A stretch of 46,650 nt of DNA. Source: Akkermansia sp. (GTDB lineage: Bacteria > Verrucomicrobiota > Verrucomicrobiia > Verrucomicrobiales > Akkermansiaceae). Of this stretch, positions 15,363 to 24,384 are shown in pieces. The notes below the pieces were generated by a model. The model did not search any database and was not told where the DNA came from. It saw only the letters and a program-made list of their open reading frames with translations. The stretch lies in assembly GCA_017549485.1 (NCBI GenBank), contig JAFYUT010000086.1:1-46650 (forward strand), written 5' to 3'. The number at the start of each line of letters is the position of its first letter. Position 1 is the stretch's first letter. Position numbers and translations under genes: made by a program.

Positions 15363-18300
15363 ATGAACATGCTCAAGACCATAACGGCCACGCTCACCCT
15401 TGCAGGGGCAGTGGTCGCAGGACAAGAGGCTTACCAACCCCATCCGGACTGGGAAAACCCTGAGAATCTTTCACAAGGTCGTGAAGATTCCCGTGCTTTT
15501 TTTGTTCCCTTTGCCAACAGAGATGAGGCGCTGAAAGGTAAGCGTAAGGATTCATCACTGGTGATGTTGCTGAACGGAGAGTGGAAATTTCATTGGTCGC
15601 CCTCACCCGCCCAGCGCCCGGTAGATTTTTATAAACCCGAGACGGATGTCAGCTCATGGGCTACAATAGATGTGCCCAGCAACTGGCAGATGCGTGGCTA
15701 TGGTATCCCCATTTACAGTAACCAGCGCTACACCTTTGTGCGTGACTGGCCGCGTGTTATGACCCCGCCCCGCAATGAGACGGAAGAAAAGTACACCACG
15801 CCCAAGAGCGAGCCCAACGCCGTCGGTTCTTACCGCCGCGACGTTGAGATTCCTGCTGATTGGGATGGCCGCCGCATATTCATTCAGTTTGACGGTGTAG
15901 ACTCATTCTTCTACCTCTTTGTGAATGGGCAGAAAGTAGGTTTCTCTAAAGACAGCCGCACGGCTGCCGTGTTTGATATCACCCCGTATGTCAAGCCCGG
16001 TAAAAACGTTGTAGCTGCCGAGGTATACCGCTACAGCGATGGCTCATATTTGGAGTGCCAGGATATGTGGCGCCTCTCCGGTATTTTCCGTGATGTGTTC
16101 ATGTACAGCACCCCGCAGGTGATGGTGCGCGACTTCTTTGTGCACACCGATTTTGACGGTGAACCCGGTAAAAAGGATTACAGCAACAGCAAACTGAGCG
16201 TGGAGGTAGACGTAAACAACCGCACGCAGGCTGAGGCTGCCTACTCCGTAGAAGCCGAGTTGCTGGATATGAACGGCAATAAAGTGGCTGCCCTCAGCAC
16301 GGCTGCCGGCAAAGTAGCCGCCGGCGAGAATGTGCGCACCACGGTGAAGGCCACTGTGCAGAACCCCGCTTTGTGGAGCGCCGAGAAACCCAACCTGTAC
16401 CGCCTCATGATTTACCTGAAGGATGCCGAGGGTAAGGTAACGGAAACAATCTCCCGCAAGATCGGTTTCCGCGATGTACAGCTGGTAGAGGGTCGATTCT
16501 TGGTCAATGGCCAGCCCGTGAAGCTTAAGGGGGTGAACCGCCACGAGAGTCAGCATGCCAACGGCCACACCGTGACTGAGGAGGAGTGCCGCCAAGAGCT
16601 GCTCATCATGAAGCGTGGTAATATCAACCACATTCGTAATTCTCACTACCCGCAGCCCGCGTTCTTCTATGAGATGTGCGATGAGTTGGGTATTTACGTG
16701 TGCGATGAAGCCAACATCGAATCCCACGGTTATTACTATGGTGAGCTCTCCCTCTCTCACCCCAAAGAGTGGAAAGCCCAGCACGTATGGCGCAATATCA
16801 ACATGGTGGAGCAAAGTAAGAACCACCCCTGTATCGTCATCTGGTCCTACGGTAACGAGGCCGGCCCCGGCGAGAACTTTGCCGCCGTGCAAGATTGGAT
16901 TAAGCAGCGCGACCCCTCTCGCCTGACCCAGTATGAGCGTAACAATGACTTGGCAGACCTTTGCTCTAACCAGTACCCCAGCGTCAACTGGACCCGCGAG
17001 GTTGCTGCCCGCAAGTTGCTCAAGCCTTGGTATATCTCAGAGTATGCTCACATTTTGTGCAACTCCATGGGTAACTTGGCCGACTATTGGGAGGCTATCG
17101 ACTCCAGCGACTCCATCATCGGTGGTGGTATTTGGGAGTGGATTCACCAAAGCTATGACCAAGAGGTCACACTGCCCGATGGCCGTAAAGTTGTGCGCCA
17201 GAGCTATGGTGGCGACCACGGTGAGTTCCCCAATGACGGTATCTTCTGCATCAAGGGTGTGATTTACAGTGACCGCACCGTCACCCCGCTTTATGCCGAG
17301 ATTCGCAAAGTGCAGCAGAACGCAGAGTTCAAGCTCATCGGGCTTAAAGATTCTGATACCGGTGTGCGTATCAGCGTGCGTAATAAACACCTCTTCACCA
17401 ACCTTAATGAGTACAGCGCCGATTGGTGCATCATGGAGGAAGTCGACAAGGTAATTGCTTCCGGTTCGGTAGATGTTGCTGCTGCTCCCCTGCAAACGGT
17501 AGAGCTTACTATCCCCACCGATTCTGTTGATAAATCTGCCTTGCTCAAAGACGCCAAGTATTACCTCACAGTCAACCTGCGCCTGAAAGAGGATACAGAG
17601 TGGGCCGAAAAAGGCTATGTTGTGGCTACAGAGCAGCTTGAGCTGCCGGTAGAGTTCAATCAGTACACCCCCTCTATCATGGAGATAGATTCCTCTGCCG
17701 GTATTGATGTGCGTAACGAGGACGACCGCATGGTTGTTATCGGCCGTAATTTCACCATCTCTATCGACAAAGCCACCGGTGGCGTACGCAATTACATTGT
17801 GAATGGGCAGGAGCTCGTAGGTGATAAAGCCACGCTTCACCTCAATTCCTTCCGTGCACCGCTGGCCAACGATAAGTGGGCCATGAACCAGTGGCTCAAT
17901 AACGGTATGCGCAATATGTCTCATACGGCTACGCACCTGTTGGTAGAACGCCTCAAGGAGGGCGCCGTGCGTATCTCCTGCGACGTCGTTTCCCGCGGTC
18001 TGCGAAAGGAAAGTCTCGATAGCCGTGAGTATGACCAAGGCAAGTTCGAGCTTACCGACAACGGCCCCATCACTGAGAAGGATTTCCACTACACCACACA
18101 GATGATTTACACCATTTTGCCCAATGGTTATATCAGCGTGGCTGCCGGCATTATTCCCAGTGAGTCCAACATCGTGCTGCCCCGATTGGGTTACAGCCTG
18201 AACCTGCCCGAGCGTTTCAACAACGTGACATGGTATGGCCGTGGCCCCGGTGAAAACTACCCGGACCGCAAAGCCGGTGCTCCCGTGGGTATTTATACCG

Positions 18301-19769
18301 GTAAGGTCAAAGAAATGATTGAGCGCTACCCGCTTCCCATGGAGCAAGGTAACCGCATGGACACAAATTGGGTAGCTGTGACAGACAATAACGGCGTTGG
18401 CCTGATGGTGGCCAGCGTAGCCGGTGAAAACTTCAATTTCTCTGCATTGCCCTGCACGCCGCAAGCTCTCTTTGATGCGCCTCACCCTGAGGAAATCGAG
18501 CTTGCCGGGCAAACCGTATTGAACATTGATGCCTTCACCCTGGGCTTGGGTGGTGCTGCATGTGGCCCGCGTCCGATTGACCGCGATATTCCGCTTACGG
18601 CTCCCACCACCTTTATTTTCTCCCTGCGCCCGCTGCTTTCATCCGATAAGCCGGAGGAGGTAGGCCGCAAGGGGCTGCCCTTGGCCGGTGCCGTAACCAT
18701 CTCCCGCGATGAGCAGGGCTATGTGCATGCCACATCTGCCACGCGCAACGCTACGATTCACATGACGCTGCCCAATGGTTCAGAGCGCGTGTATACCGAG
18801 CCCTTCCTCCAGCGTGAGAATGGTATTGTGCGAGCCTACGCTACGGCCCCCGGGTGCATGAACTCCGTGCTGTGCTTCCAGCAGTTTGATAGCTGGCGTC
18901 CGGCTAACTTGCTGCGTATTGCCTCTTGCTCCAGCTATTCCGGCAAGGCTGAGTCCCCGTGGAGCCTGATTGACGGCCGCCGCGATACCTTCTGGCACTC
19001 TCGTTGGCATGAGCCGTGCGCCCAATACCCGCACGAGGTGGTGGTCAATTTGGGTGTGGACTCTGAGCTGACCGGCCTGAGCATTACGCCGCGCCAAGGC
19101 CGCTCATCCTCCCGTGTAGGCAAGCTGGCCTTCTACTTCAGCAAGGATGGCAAGACTTGGAACGAGCAGCCCGACTGCACCATGCAGATGGCTGATACTG
19201 ACGATGAGCAGACCGTAAAACTGCCCGAGCCCGTGGTGACCAAGTATGTCAAGATGGTGTGTTTGGAGGCCATCAGCAAGGGTGAGCCCTATGCTGCCGT
19301 GGCAGAGCTTAAGCCCCATGTGTCCCGCATTGTGGGTGAGTACCCGGCCAATGCGTTCTTCTCTGTGGCTTATGTCAGCTCTGACCTGCCCGAGGGTGGC
19401 GCTGCCCGCAACGTGCTGGATGGTAACCCCGATACCTACTGGCACACCATGCGCGGTGTTACTGTGGCCAGTTATCCGCATGATATCCGCATCAACCTTG
19501 GCGACGAGCTCAATATCAAGGGTATCACCTATCGTGGTGCCAATGTTGAGGGCACCTATGTGAAGGATTACGAGGTATACGTAAGCCATGACGGCAATTC
19601 TTGGGGCTCTCCCGTTGCCCGTGGTACGTTTGAGAAGAACAGCAGCGAGCAGCGTGTGCTCTTCTTCTCACCTGCTCGTGCCCGATTCATTCGCCTGGTG
19701 GCTATCTCCTCTCACGATGACGGTGACTTTGCCGCCGTGTCTGAGATAGACGTCATCCCGGCTGAGTAA
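15363..19769 (+). CDS. Secreted GH2 beta-galactosidase with two C-terminal F5/8-type C (CBM32-like) domains
   Basis: 1468 residues. Signal peptide MNMLKTITATLTLAGAVVAG. Then the LacZ-type GH2 layout: sugar-binding jelly roll (residues about 50-230, with IDVPSNWQMRGYG), immunoglobulin-like domain, TIM barrel with general acid Glu499 in SYGNEAGPG and nucleophile Glu560 in YISEYAH, a further Ig-like domain and the LacZ domain 5 (about 840-1110, with WYGRGPGENYPDR). The end adds two F5/8-type C domains: about 1185-1315 (LIDGRRDTFWHSRW) and about 1325-1468 (VLDGNPDTYWHT). By family it hydrolyses terminal beta-galactosides; in this setting mucin or milk glycans are plausible. The binding domains would hold the enzyme on complex glycans. 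Its own promoter and terminator make it a single unit. Linkage specificity cannot be read. Confidence 0.95.
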   Translation: MNMLKTITATLTLAGAVVAGQEAYQPHPDWENPENLSQGREDSRAFFVPFANRDEALKGKRKDSSLVMLLNGEWKFHWSPSPAQRPVDFYKPETDVSSWATIDVPSNWQMRGYGIPIYSNQRYTFVRDWPRVMTPPRNETEEKYTTPKSEPNAVGSYRRDVEIPADWDGRRIFIQFDGVDSFFYLFVNGQKVGFSKDSRTAAVFDITPYVKPGKNVVAAEVYRYSDGSYLECQDMWRLSGIFRDVFMYSTPQVMVRDFFVHTDFDGEPGKKDYSNSKLSVEVDVNNRTQAEAAYSVEAELLDMNGNKVAALSTAAGKVAAGENVRTTVKATVQNPALWSAEKPNLYRLMIYLKDAEGKVTETISRKIGFRDVQLVEGRFLVNGQPVKLKGVNRHESQHANGHTVTEEECRQELLIMKRGNINHIRNSHYPQPAFFYEMCDELGIYVCDEANIESHGYYYGELSLSHPKEWKAQHVWRNINMVEQSKNHPCIVIWSYGNEAGPGENFAAVQDWIKQRDPSRLTQYERNNDLADLCSNQYPSVNWTREVAARKLLKPWYISEYAHILCNSMGNLADYWEAIDSSDSIIGGGIWEWIHQSYDQEVTLPDGRKVVRQSYGGDHGEFPNDGIFCIKGVIYSDRTVTPLYAEIRKVQQNAEFKLIGLKDSDTGVRISVRNKHLFTNLNEYSADWCIMEEVDKVIASGSVDVAAAPLQTVELTIPTDSVDKSALLKDAKYYLTVNLRLKEDTEWAEKGYVVATEQLELPVEFNQYTPSIMEIDSSAGIDVRNEDDRMVVIGRNFTISIDKATGGVRNYIVNGQELVGDKATLHLNSFRAPLANDKWAMNQWLNNGMRNMSHTATHLLVERLKEGAVRISCDVVSRGLRKESLDSREYDQGKFELTDNGPITEKDFHYTTQMIYTILPNGYISVAAGIIPSESNIVLPRLGYSLNLPERFNNVTWYGRGPGENYPDRKAGAPVGIYTGKVKEMIERYPLPMEQGNRMDTNWVAVTDNNGVGLMVASVAGENFNFSALPCTPQALFDAPHPEEIELAGQTVLNIDAFTLGLGGAACGPRPIDRDIPLTAPTTFIFSLRPLLSSDKPEEVGRKGLPLAGAVTISRDEQGYVHATSATRNATIHMTLPNGSERVYTEPFLQRENGIVRAYATAPGCMNSVLCFQQFDSWRPANLLRIASCSSYSGKAESPWSLIDGRRDTFWHSRWHEPCAQYPHEVVVNLGVDSELTGLSITPRQGRSSSRVGKLAFYFSKDGKTWNEQPDCTMQMADTDDEQTVKLPEPVVTKYVKMVCLEAISKGEPYAAVAELKPHVSRIVGEYPANAFFSVAYVSSDLPEGGAARNVLDGNPDTYWHTMRGVTVASYPHDIRINLGDELNIKGITYRGANVEGTYVKDYEVYVSHDGNSWGSPVARGTFEKNSSEQRVLFFSPARARFIRLVAISSHDDGDFAAVSEIDVIPAE

Positions 19770-19793
19770 AGCGGCCCGGTAAATACTTTAATG

Positions 19794-19830
19794 GCCCTGC
19801 TTCCCATGCTTGGGGGCAGGGCTGTTTTTT
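19794..19830 (+). terminator. Rho-independent terminator of beta-galactosidase gene
   Basis: GCCCTGC (19794-19800) pairs with GCAGGGC (19816-19822), followed by TGTTTTTT. Confidence 0.8.
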
Positions 19831-19852
19831 GTGCCGTTGCGTGGCTTTTTTC

Positions 19853-19880
19853 TTGATTTTAAGATAAATCGGAGTACTAT
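19853..19880 (+). promoter_or_regulatory. Promoter ahead of the poly-C tract
   Basis: TTGATT (19853-19858), 16-nt spacer, TACTAT (19875-19880). Transcription would begin about 19887, a few bases before the C10 run. Confidence 0.55.
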
Positions 19881-19890
19881 ACGGATAGTA

Positions 19891-19900
19891 CCCCCCCCCC
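19891..19900. repeat. Homopolymer of ten C directly before a start codon
   Basis: Exactly ten C residues between the predicted transcription start and the ATG at 19901. Tracts of this length slip readily in replication and can also cause polymerase slippage at initiation, so this is a candidate switch for the next gene. Confidence 0.9.
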
Positions 19901-20590
19901 ATGTTGGGTATCAAGATGATGAGATTAAACAAAGTGTATGCCCTGTGTTGTGTTGCGTTGGTTATGGCATGTGGCCCGGCCTGCGCGGCAACAGACTGCC
20001 CTCAATTCCCGCCCGCGTCTGTTGAGGCATGTTGTGTTCAATCATACCATGCAGATGCCGAGTTGCGCCAACTGCTTTATGAGTCCTATGTAGAGGCTTA
20101 TCATGGGTGGTGCCCGTGTTGCTGTCGGCATGATTCGGAATTGTTTGAACGAGTGGAGAAGAAAATGTGGCAAGAGTTGATAGACCGAAAAGCACTGGGG
20201 GCGTTACCTGCCATGACGGCTGAGGCCTATTACCTATTGCTGCGCCCCTTGGTTTTGGAAGATGTGTATTCTCGCGTTACCGGTGCAGACTCTCCCTGTG
20301 ATATGCGCGCTCTTTACGCGTTGTGCTCCATGCTGAGTCTTATCCCGCAAAATCAACCCCGTGTGTATTATTTCCGTCACGTAGAGTCAGAGCGTTTAGC
20401 TGCCATGGGGGTAAAGATAGAACAGGATGAGAGCGGAAGATGGTATCAGATTCTTGTGCGGAATAGCCCGCATCCGGTCAATGTGCGATTAGTGAACTCT
20501 TTAGAAGATATAATGTTGGACGAAGAGGAGCCGACAACGCAGCCCGTACAAGAAACGCCTCCCGCTTATACCGAGGGCGATAGTCAATAA
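19901..20590 (+). CDS. Cys-rich exported protein of unknown function
   Basis: 229 residues. An N-terminal hydrophobic stretch (VYALCCVALVMACGPACA) works as a signal peptide; VMAC could serve as a lipobox, or cleavage may follow ACA. The first half of the mature protein is unusually rich in Cys, including the cluster WCPCCCRH (about residues 69-76), which could bind a metal or form disulfides. The rest is mixed helical with no recognised domain; the tail is acidic and Pro/Thr-rich. In-frame alternative starts are at 19916 and 19919. The start directly follows a C10 tract, so tract length could alter expression. The next gene has its own promoter. Function unknown. Confidence 0.75.
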   Translation: MLGIKMMRLNKVYALCCVALVMACGPACAATDCPQFPPASVEACCVQSYHADAELRQLLYESYVEAYHGWCPCCCRHDSELFERVEKKMWQELIDRKALGALPAMTAEAYYLLLRPLVLEDVYSRVTGADSPCDMRALYALCSMLSLIPQNQPRVYYFRHVESERLAAMGVKIEQDESGRWYQILVRNSPHPVNVRLVNSLEDIMLDEEEPTTQPVQETPPAYTEGDSQ

Positions 20591-20636
20591 TCCTTCCATT
20601 TGCCTGTCAGCCCGATGCTGTCTTTTTGTGCGCTTG

Positions 20637-20665
20637 ACAATACGTGGGCGTTAAGGCAAGATGTA
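20637..20665 (+). promoter_or_regulatory. Promoter of small membrane protein gene
   Basis: Consensus TTGACA at 20635-20640, 17-nt spacer, CAAGAT, about 11 nt before the ATG at 20674. Confidence 0.55.
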
Positions 20666-20673
20666 AGAGCAAT

Positions 20674-21045
20674 ATGTACATACCGACTCAAGAGGAAAGA
20701 TACAGCAAGGTGGCGTGGTACACGCTGCTGATGTGCTTGGTATTGCCTGCGGGCGTGGTGGCATGGGCCTACGGTGATTTTTCTGACCTCATGTGGTGTT
20801 TGTTTGCCTTTACACTGCCGCTGGCTCATGTGTTGCACGCATTGGGTATTGCATTCACGGCGTCGGTTATCTTCTCCAGCATGTTGCATGCCGCAGCCTT
20901 TTATTGGCTGGCTAAGCGTTGCACATGGGCTCCCAAAAAGAAGCTTACCCTTGTAGTGACTTGGGGTATGTTTACCGCTCTGATACTGCGCCTCATGATT
21001 GCCTACATGCTCTGGCAAAAAGTGATTGAAAAAGCCGGCCTTTGA
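20674..21045 (+). CDS. Small polytopic membrane protein of unknown function
   Basis: 123 residues from the chosen start. Four hydrophobic segments are visible: VAWYTLLMCLVLPAGVVAWA, MWCLFAFTLPLAHVLHALGI, FTASVIFSSMLHAAAFYWLA and LVVTWGMFTALILRLMIAYM, with a basic loop (KRCTWAPKKK) between the last two. It is therefore an inner-membrane protein, with no family I recognise. The upstream frame extends to 20644, but the promoter -10 falls within that extension, so 20674 is the better start. The next lipoprotein gene begins 33 nt after the stop without a usable promoter and is probably co-transcribed. Confidence 0.75.
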   Translation: MYIPTQEERYSKVAWYTLLMCLVLPAGVVAWAYGDFSDLMWCLFAFTLPLAHVLHALGIAFTASVIFSSMLHAAAFYWLAKRCTWAPKKKLTLVVTWGMFTALILRLMIAYMLWQKVIEKAGL

Positions 21046-21078
21046 GGTTGGATACGCTTTAACCGACTGCCCTATAAC

Positions 21079-21705
21079 ATGAAACAAAGAAATATCTGTT
21101 TTACGATTGTTGCGCTGATGCTGACTCTGTTGAGTTCATGCATAAGTGAGGTTTCTCATGAATTGCGTGTTTCCTGTGATTTTACCCCGAAAGATAGAAA
21201 GCATGAGCCTCTGAAGTTTTATCGCTTGGATAATCAGTATTACTTGGAGTACGATGTAGACTATGAGACAATCAATCGAAATATGTACCTGGGTGGTATG
21301 TTCGGCGCCAAATCAATAGAAACGTCCATAGATATGCACAGAAAGGCGACGGAGCGATATTATTTTCTCATGCCGCCCCATGCTGTGAAATATCTCTTCG
21401 GCACTGAAATGGAAAACCCGGATTCGGATGCGGAACATTGTATAGCAGCTAGTGAATGGGACGCCGAAAATGCCGTGCCTGTGGCAAGCTCTTTGAAATA
21501 TGCTGATATCGATATAGGGTGTGTCCATCATAATGATTTTAATGCCGAAAAGAAAGCGTTTTCGTTAATGGCACCGCCGTACAGACCGTGGGACTACTGG
21601 ATTAAACAACCTCTCAGTGTGTTGGTGCTTATCGGGGTAGATATTCCCGTAACTCTTATTTCTCCTGTATTTATTGTGCCGTATTATGCTCTATACGGCC
21701 CTTAA
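21079..21705 (+). CDS. Putative lipoprotein of unknown function with C-terminal membrane-like segment
   Basis: 208 residues. Signal ending in lipobox LSSC (Cys at about residue 21), so probably lipidated. The middle is polar with many Tyr and His. The last about 30 residues form a hydrophobic stretch (LSVLVLIGVDIPVTLISPVF), which is unusual for a lipoprotein and could be a second membrane contact. No domain recognised. TATAAC directly abuts the ATG and cannot act as -10 for this start; expression with the preceding membrane protein gene is more likely. Confidence 0.75.
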   Translation: MKQRNICFTIVALMLTLLSSCISEVSHELRVSCDFTPKDRKHEPLKFYRLDNQYYLEYDVDYETINRNMYLGGMFGAKSIETSIDMHRKATERYYFLMPPHAVKYLFGTEMENPDSDAEHCIAASEWDAENAVPVASSLKYADIDIGCVHHNDFNAEKKAFSLMAPPYRPWDYWIKQPLSVLVLIGVDIPVTLISPVFIVPYYALYGP

Positions 21706-21733
21706 ACAACAGCTCTTTATGGCGTAATCTCTT

Positions 21734-21764
21734 TCATGCAAGCGGCGTTCAGCCGCGCGCAGTT
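21734..21764. repeat. Dispersed hairpin repeat, copy A
   Basis: TCATGCAAGCGGCG, then TT, then CAGCCGCGCGCAGTT. It is identical to a second copy at 46294-46322 apart from the two extra T. GCGGC/GCCGC forms a small hairpin. It lies between convergent genes, where such elements often accumulate. Confidence 0.7.
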
Positions 21765-21823
21765 TCGATAACTTGCGGCTTCGCTCATAAACGAAATGAC
21801 CAACTGCAAGCGTTAACAGAGCC

Positions 21824-24118
21824 TTAATTATTGGCCGAAATGGCGGCTTGCTCAGCCTCCAGCAAGAGGTGTTCGCAGTCTTTGTGACCGTTGGATTTGG
21901 CAAGTTGCAGGGGTGTTTTACCGGCGCGGGTGGTAGATTTGGTATCAGCCCCGGCGGTAAGGAAGAGGGCCAAGCAAGCCTTATTGCCGGAGATGGCGGC
22001 AGCGTGCAGGGCGTTTTCGCCCATGATATTGAGCGTGCGTACATCTGCCCCGGCTGCCAAGAGGGCTGAGGCGCTTTCGGGGCGGCTCCAGTTCCAGCGT
22101 GCCAGCTCCAGTAGCGGGGTGTCGCCGCGTTCGTTGCGCAGGTGTACATTGGCCCCGGCATCTATCAGGTGTTGCAGGCAGTCGTGTTGGGCCATGCGTG
22201 CTGCCAAGTGCAGGGCTGTGCTGCCACAGCGCATGCGTGTATCGGCATCCACTCCGGCGGCCAGCAGAGCTTTGACACAGTCTGCCTTGCCGGTGGCTAC
22301 TGCCAAGTGCAGGGCGGTGTATGAGGTGGCGGTAGCTTGCGGTTCTGCCCCGTGTTTCAGCAGGTAGGGCAGGCACGCTGCATGATTGTGTTGCACCGCT
22401 TGGTGCAGTACGGGCCAGCCTGCTTTATCGGGGGGGTGTAGGTCCGCCCCGGCATCTATCAGCAAGCGCAGCAGGGGGGTATCTGCTGCCGCAATGGCTT
22501 TGTGCAGTTCATCCGTATAGCGGGTGGAGCATCCGCGTTGTTTCAGTGCATGCGCGGCGAGTTGCTGCATGCACTCCGTGTATCCCACGGCGCGGGCACA
22601 ATCTCCTGCCGTGCGGTCTCGCGTATCGGTTGCGGTGGCATTGGCGCCGTGCTCCAGCAGCAGGGTGCAAAGCTGGCGGCGGTCCAGTCTGGCGGCCCAA
22701 TGTAAGGGGGTGCAACCAAGGCCATCCGTCTTGTTGATGGCCGAGGTGGCTCTCAGGTAGCGGCGGCACAGGTCGGCATCATCGGCAATAATGGCGGTGA
22801 AAATGTCATCTACGGCTCCGTGCTCAATCAGTATTTTGGCACAAGCAGGTGCTTTTTTGGTGCAGGCATAGTGCAGGGCTGTCCACTTCATGCCGTTGCG
22901 GGCATGCACATCTGCCCCGGCTTGTAACAGGGCTTGCAGGCAGAATTGCTGGTCGTGCGCAGCACAGTAATGAAGCAATGTGTTGCCGTTGGAGTCTGCC
23001 CTGTTTACATGAGCGCCGGCTTGAGCCAAGGGGACGATACAGCGGTAGTACCCCTCTGTCACGGCGAATTGGAGAGGGTTGCGGCCATCGGGCAAACATG
23101 CATGGATATCTGCCCCCAGTTGAGCGAGCAGGAGGATGTTATCTTCGTGGTTCAGGTCAATTTCCGCATGCAGGGGTGTCAGGCCGAGGGTATTGCGGGC
23201 GTTCATATCCGCCCCCAGCTTGTGCAACAGCTCAATCATGGGTGAGTGGCGGTGCATAACGGCAAGGTGCAGCAGAGTGTTGCCTATTTCATCCGCCACC
23301 TGTAAATCTGCCCCGGCTTGATACAGTAGGGTAACACGGGCCGTATCTCCCTGTTGAACGGCATGCAACAGGGCTGCATGGTAGTGCTCTGCCGTGATGC
23401 CCGACTTTCTCAACTCATGCGCAGACAAAACCGCTCGCGTTTCATGTTGGCCGGCTTCTGTTGCTGCATCCAGCGGTGTTTTATTTCGGGCATCGGTGCG
23501 GTGGGCATCGGCACCGCGCATAAGCAGGTAGCGCACGGCATCTGTTTGCCCGGCTTCGGCGCAGCGGTGCAGGGCGGTAGAGCCTTCAGAGTTGACGGCA
23601 TCCAACGATACCCCGGCTGTTTGCAGCAGGTGGGCGGTATAAAAATCTCCGCTCAGGCAGCATTCCGTCAATTGCTCGGTATACGAATCGGGGGTGATTC
23701 CTTGTTTTTCGAGCGTGGCCGCAGCAAATAGACCCGGCAAGTGCAGGTGCCGGTGCAGAATGGCTCGCTGCATGGGGGTGATACCCGCTTGGTCAGCACG
23801 CTCTACCGATAACCCGGCAAGAATCAAGGCCCGTCCGACCTCGGCTTGCCCTTTGCGGGCGGCCAAGTGCAGCAGGGTTTCGCCATCGGGGGCTGTCATG
23901 TGTACCGGTGCTCCTGCCATGATGAGTAATTGCAGCATGGCAACATCGTTTCGCACAGTGGCATTGAGTAATTCTGCCTCGTACCCTGTGGGCAAAATTC
24001 CCTGCGCGCGCAGCTCTTCCGCTGCTATTTCCTGCGGCGTTTCTTTGCAACACGCCAAAGCGACGGCGCTGATGAAAAGTGCCGTTGTGTTGCGTATGGT
24101 TATGCCGAGTTTGCGCAT
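21824..24118 (-). CDS. Exported ankyrin-repeat protein (~21 repeats), possible lipoprotein
   Basis: 764 residues. The N-terminal hydrophobic signal ends ALACCK, so lipidation at Cys23/24 is possible but the lipobox is not perfect. The rest is a continuous array of about 21 ankyrin units of 33 residues with typical G-x-T-x-L-H-x-A and L-L-x-x-G-A-D motifs (GETLLHLAARKG, GSTALHLAARMA). The array has a higher order: four units begin with L-[RE]-x-x-G-[IC]-x-x-x-Y followed by a short L-rich helix, at about residues 36, 136, 236 and 525. Ankyrin arrays bind proteins; a periplasmic or surface partner is inferred. It is divergent from the macroglobulin gene. Its own promoter lies at 24160-24188; the leader is about 35 nt and very pyrimidine-rich. 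Confidence 0.9.
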   Translation of the reverse strand: MRKLGITIRNTTALFISAVALACCKETPQEIAAEELRAQGILPTGYEAELLNATVRNDVAMLQLLIMAGAPVHMTAPDGETLLHLAARKGQAEVGRALILAGLSVERADQAGITPMQRAILHRHLHLPGLFAAATLEKQGITPDSYTEQLTECCLSGDFYTAHLLQTAGVSLDAVNSEGSTALHRCAEAGQTDAVRYLLMRGADAHRTDARNKTPLDAATEAGQHETRAVLSAHELRKSGITAEHYHAALLHAVQQGDTARVTLLYQAGADLQVADEIGNTLLHLAVMHRHSPMIELLHKLGADMNARNTLGLTPLHAEIDLNHEDNILLLAQLGADIHACLPDGRNPLQFAVTEGYYRCIVPLAQAGAHVNRADSNGNTLLHYCAAHDQQFCLQALLQAGADVHARNGMKWTALHYACTKKAPACAKILIEHGAVDDIFTAIIADDADLCRRYLRATSAINKTDGLGCTPLHWAARLDRRQLCTLLLEHGANATATDTRDRTAGDCARAVGYTECMQQLAAHALKQRGCSTRYTDELHKAIAAADTPLLRLLIDAGADLHPPDKAGWPVLHQAVQHNHAACLPYLLKHGAEPQATATSYTALHLAVATGKADCVKALLAAGVDADTRMRCGSTALHLAARMAQHDCLQHLIDAGANVHLRNERGDTPLLELARWNWSRPESASALLAAGADVRTLNIMGENALHAAAISGNKACLALFLTAGADTKSTTRAGKTPLQLAKSNGHKDCEHLLLEAEQAAISANN

Positions 24119-24159
24119 GGGGGGAGTGTGGCCGGAGAGAGGGTGCCTACGTCACCATC

Positions 24160-24188
24160 ATTCTAGTGATAAGAGCAAGCTTTGTCAA
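24160..24188 (-). promoter_or_regulatory. Consensus promoter of the ankyrin gene
   Basis: On the minus strand: TTGACA (24188-24183), 17-nt spacer, TAGAAT (24165-24160). The leader of about 35 nt contains CT-rich sequence and no clear Shine-Dalgarno. Confidence 0.75.
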
Positions 24189-24350
24189 TGAGATTCGGCA
24201 CTTTTTGCCCCTCTTTTTGACAGTTGAAATAAGTTGCTCTCAAAAGGGATGAAAATCTTTATTTTTTTCGCGGAAGATGGGGCGGGCTGTCTTATCATAG
24301 TTGAACAGCATGAAAATAGCGCCATCAGACACAGCAGGGCTATTATTTGC

Positions 24351-24378
24351 TTGCCAGTCGGGCAAGGCATGCTAATAT
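24351..24378 (+). promoter_or_regulatory. Promoter of macroglobulin gene, leaderless spacing
   Basis: TTGCCA (24351-24356), 16-nt spacer, TAATAT (24373-24378), 6 nt to ATG 24385. Confidence 0.65.
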
Positions 24379-24384
24379 AAAATC

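Noticed and set aside
21073..21078. TATAAC abutting the ATG at 21079 as a promoter -10
   Set aside because: Initiation would fall inside the gene after the start codon, and the -35 spacing is wrong; read-through from 20674 is more likely.
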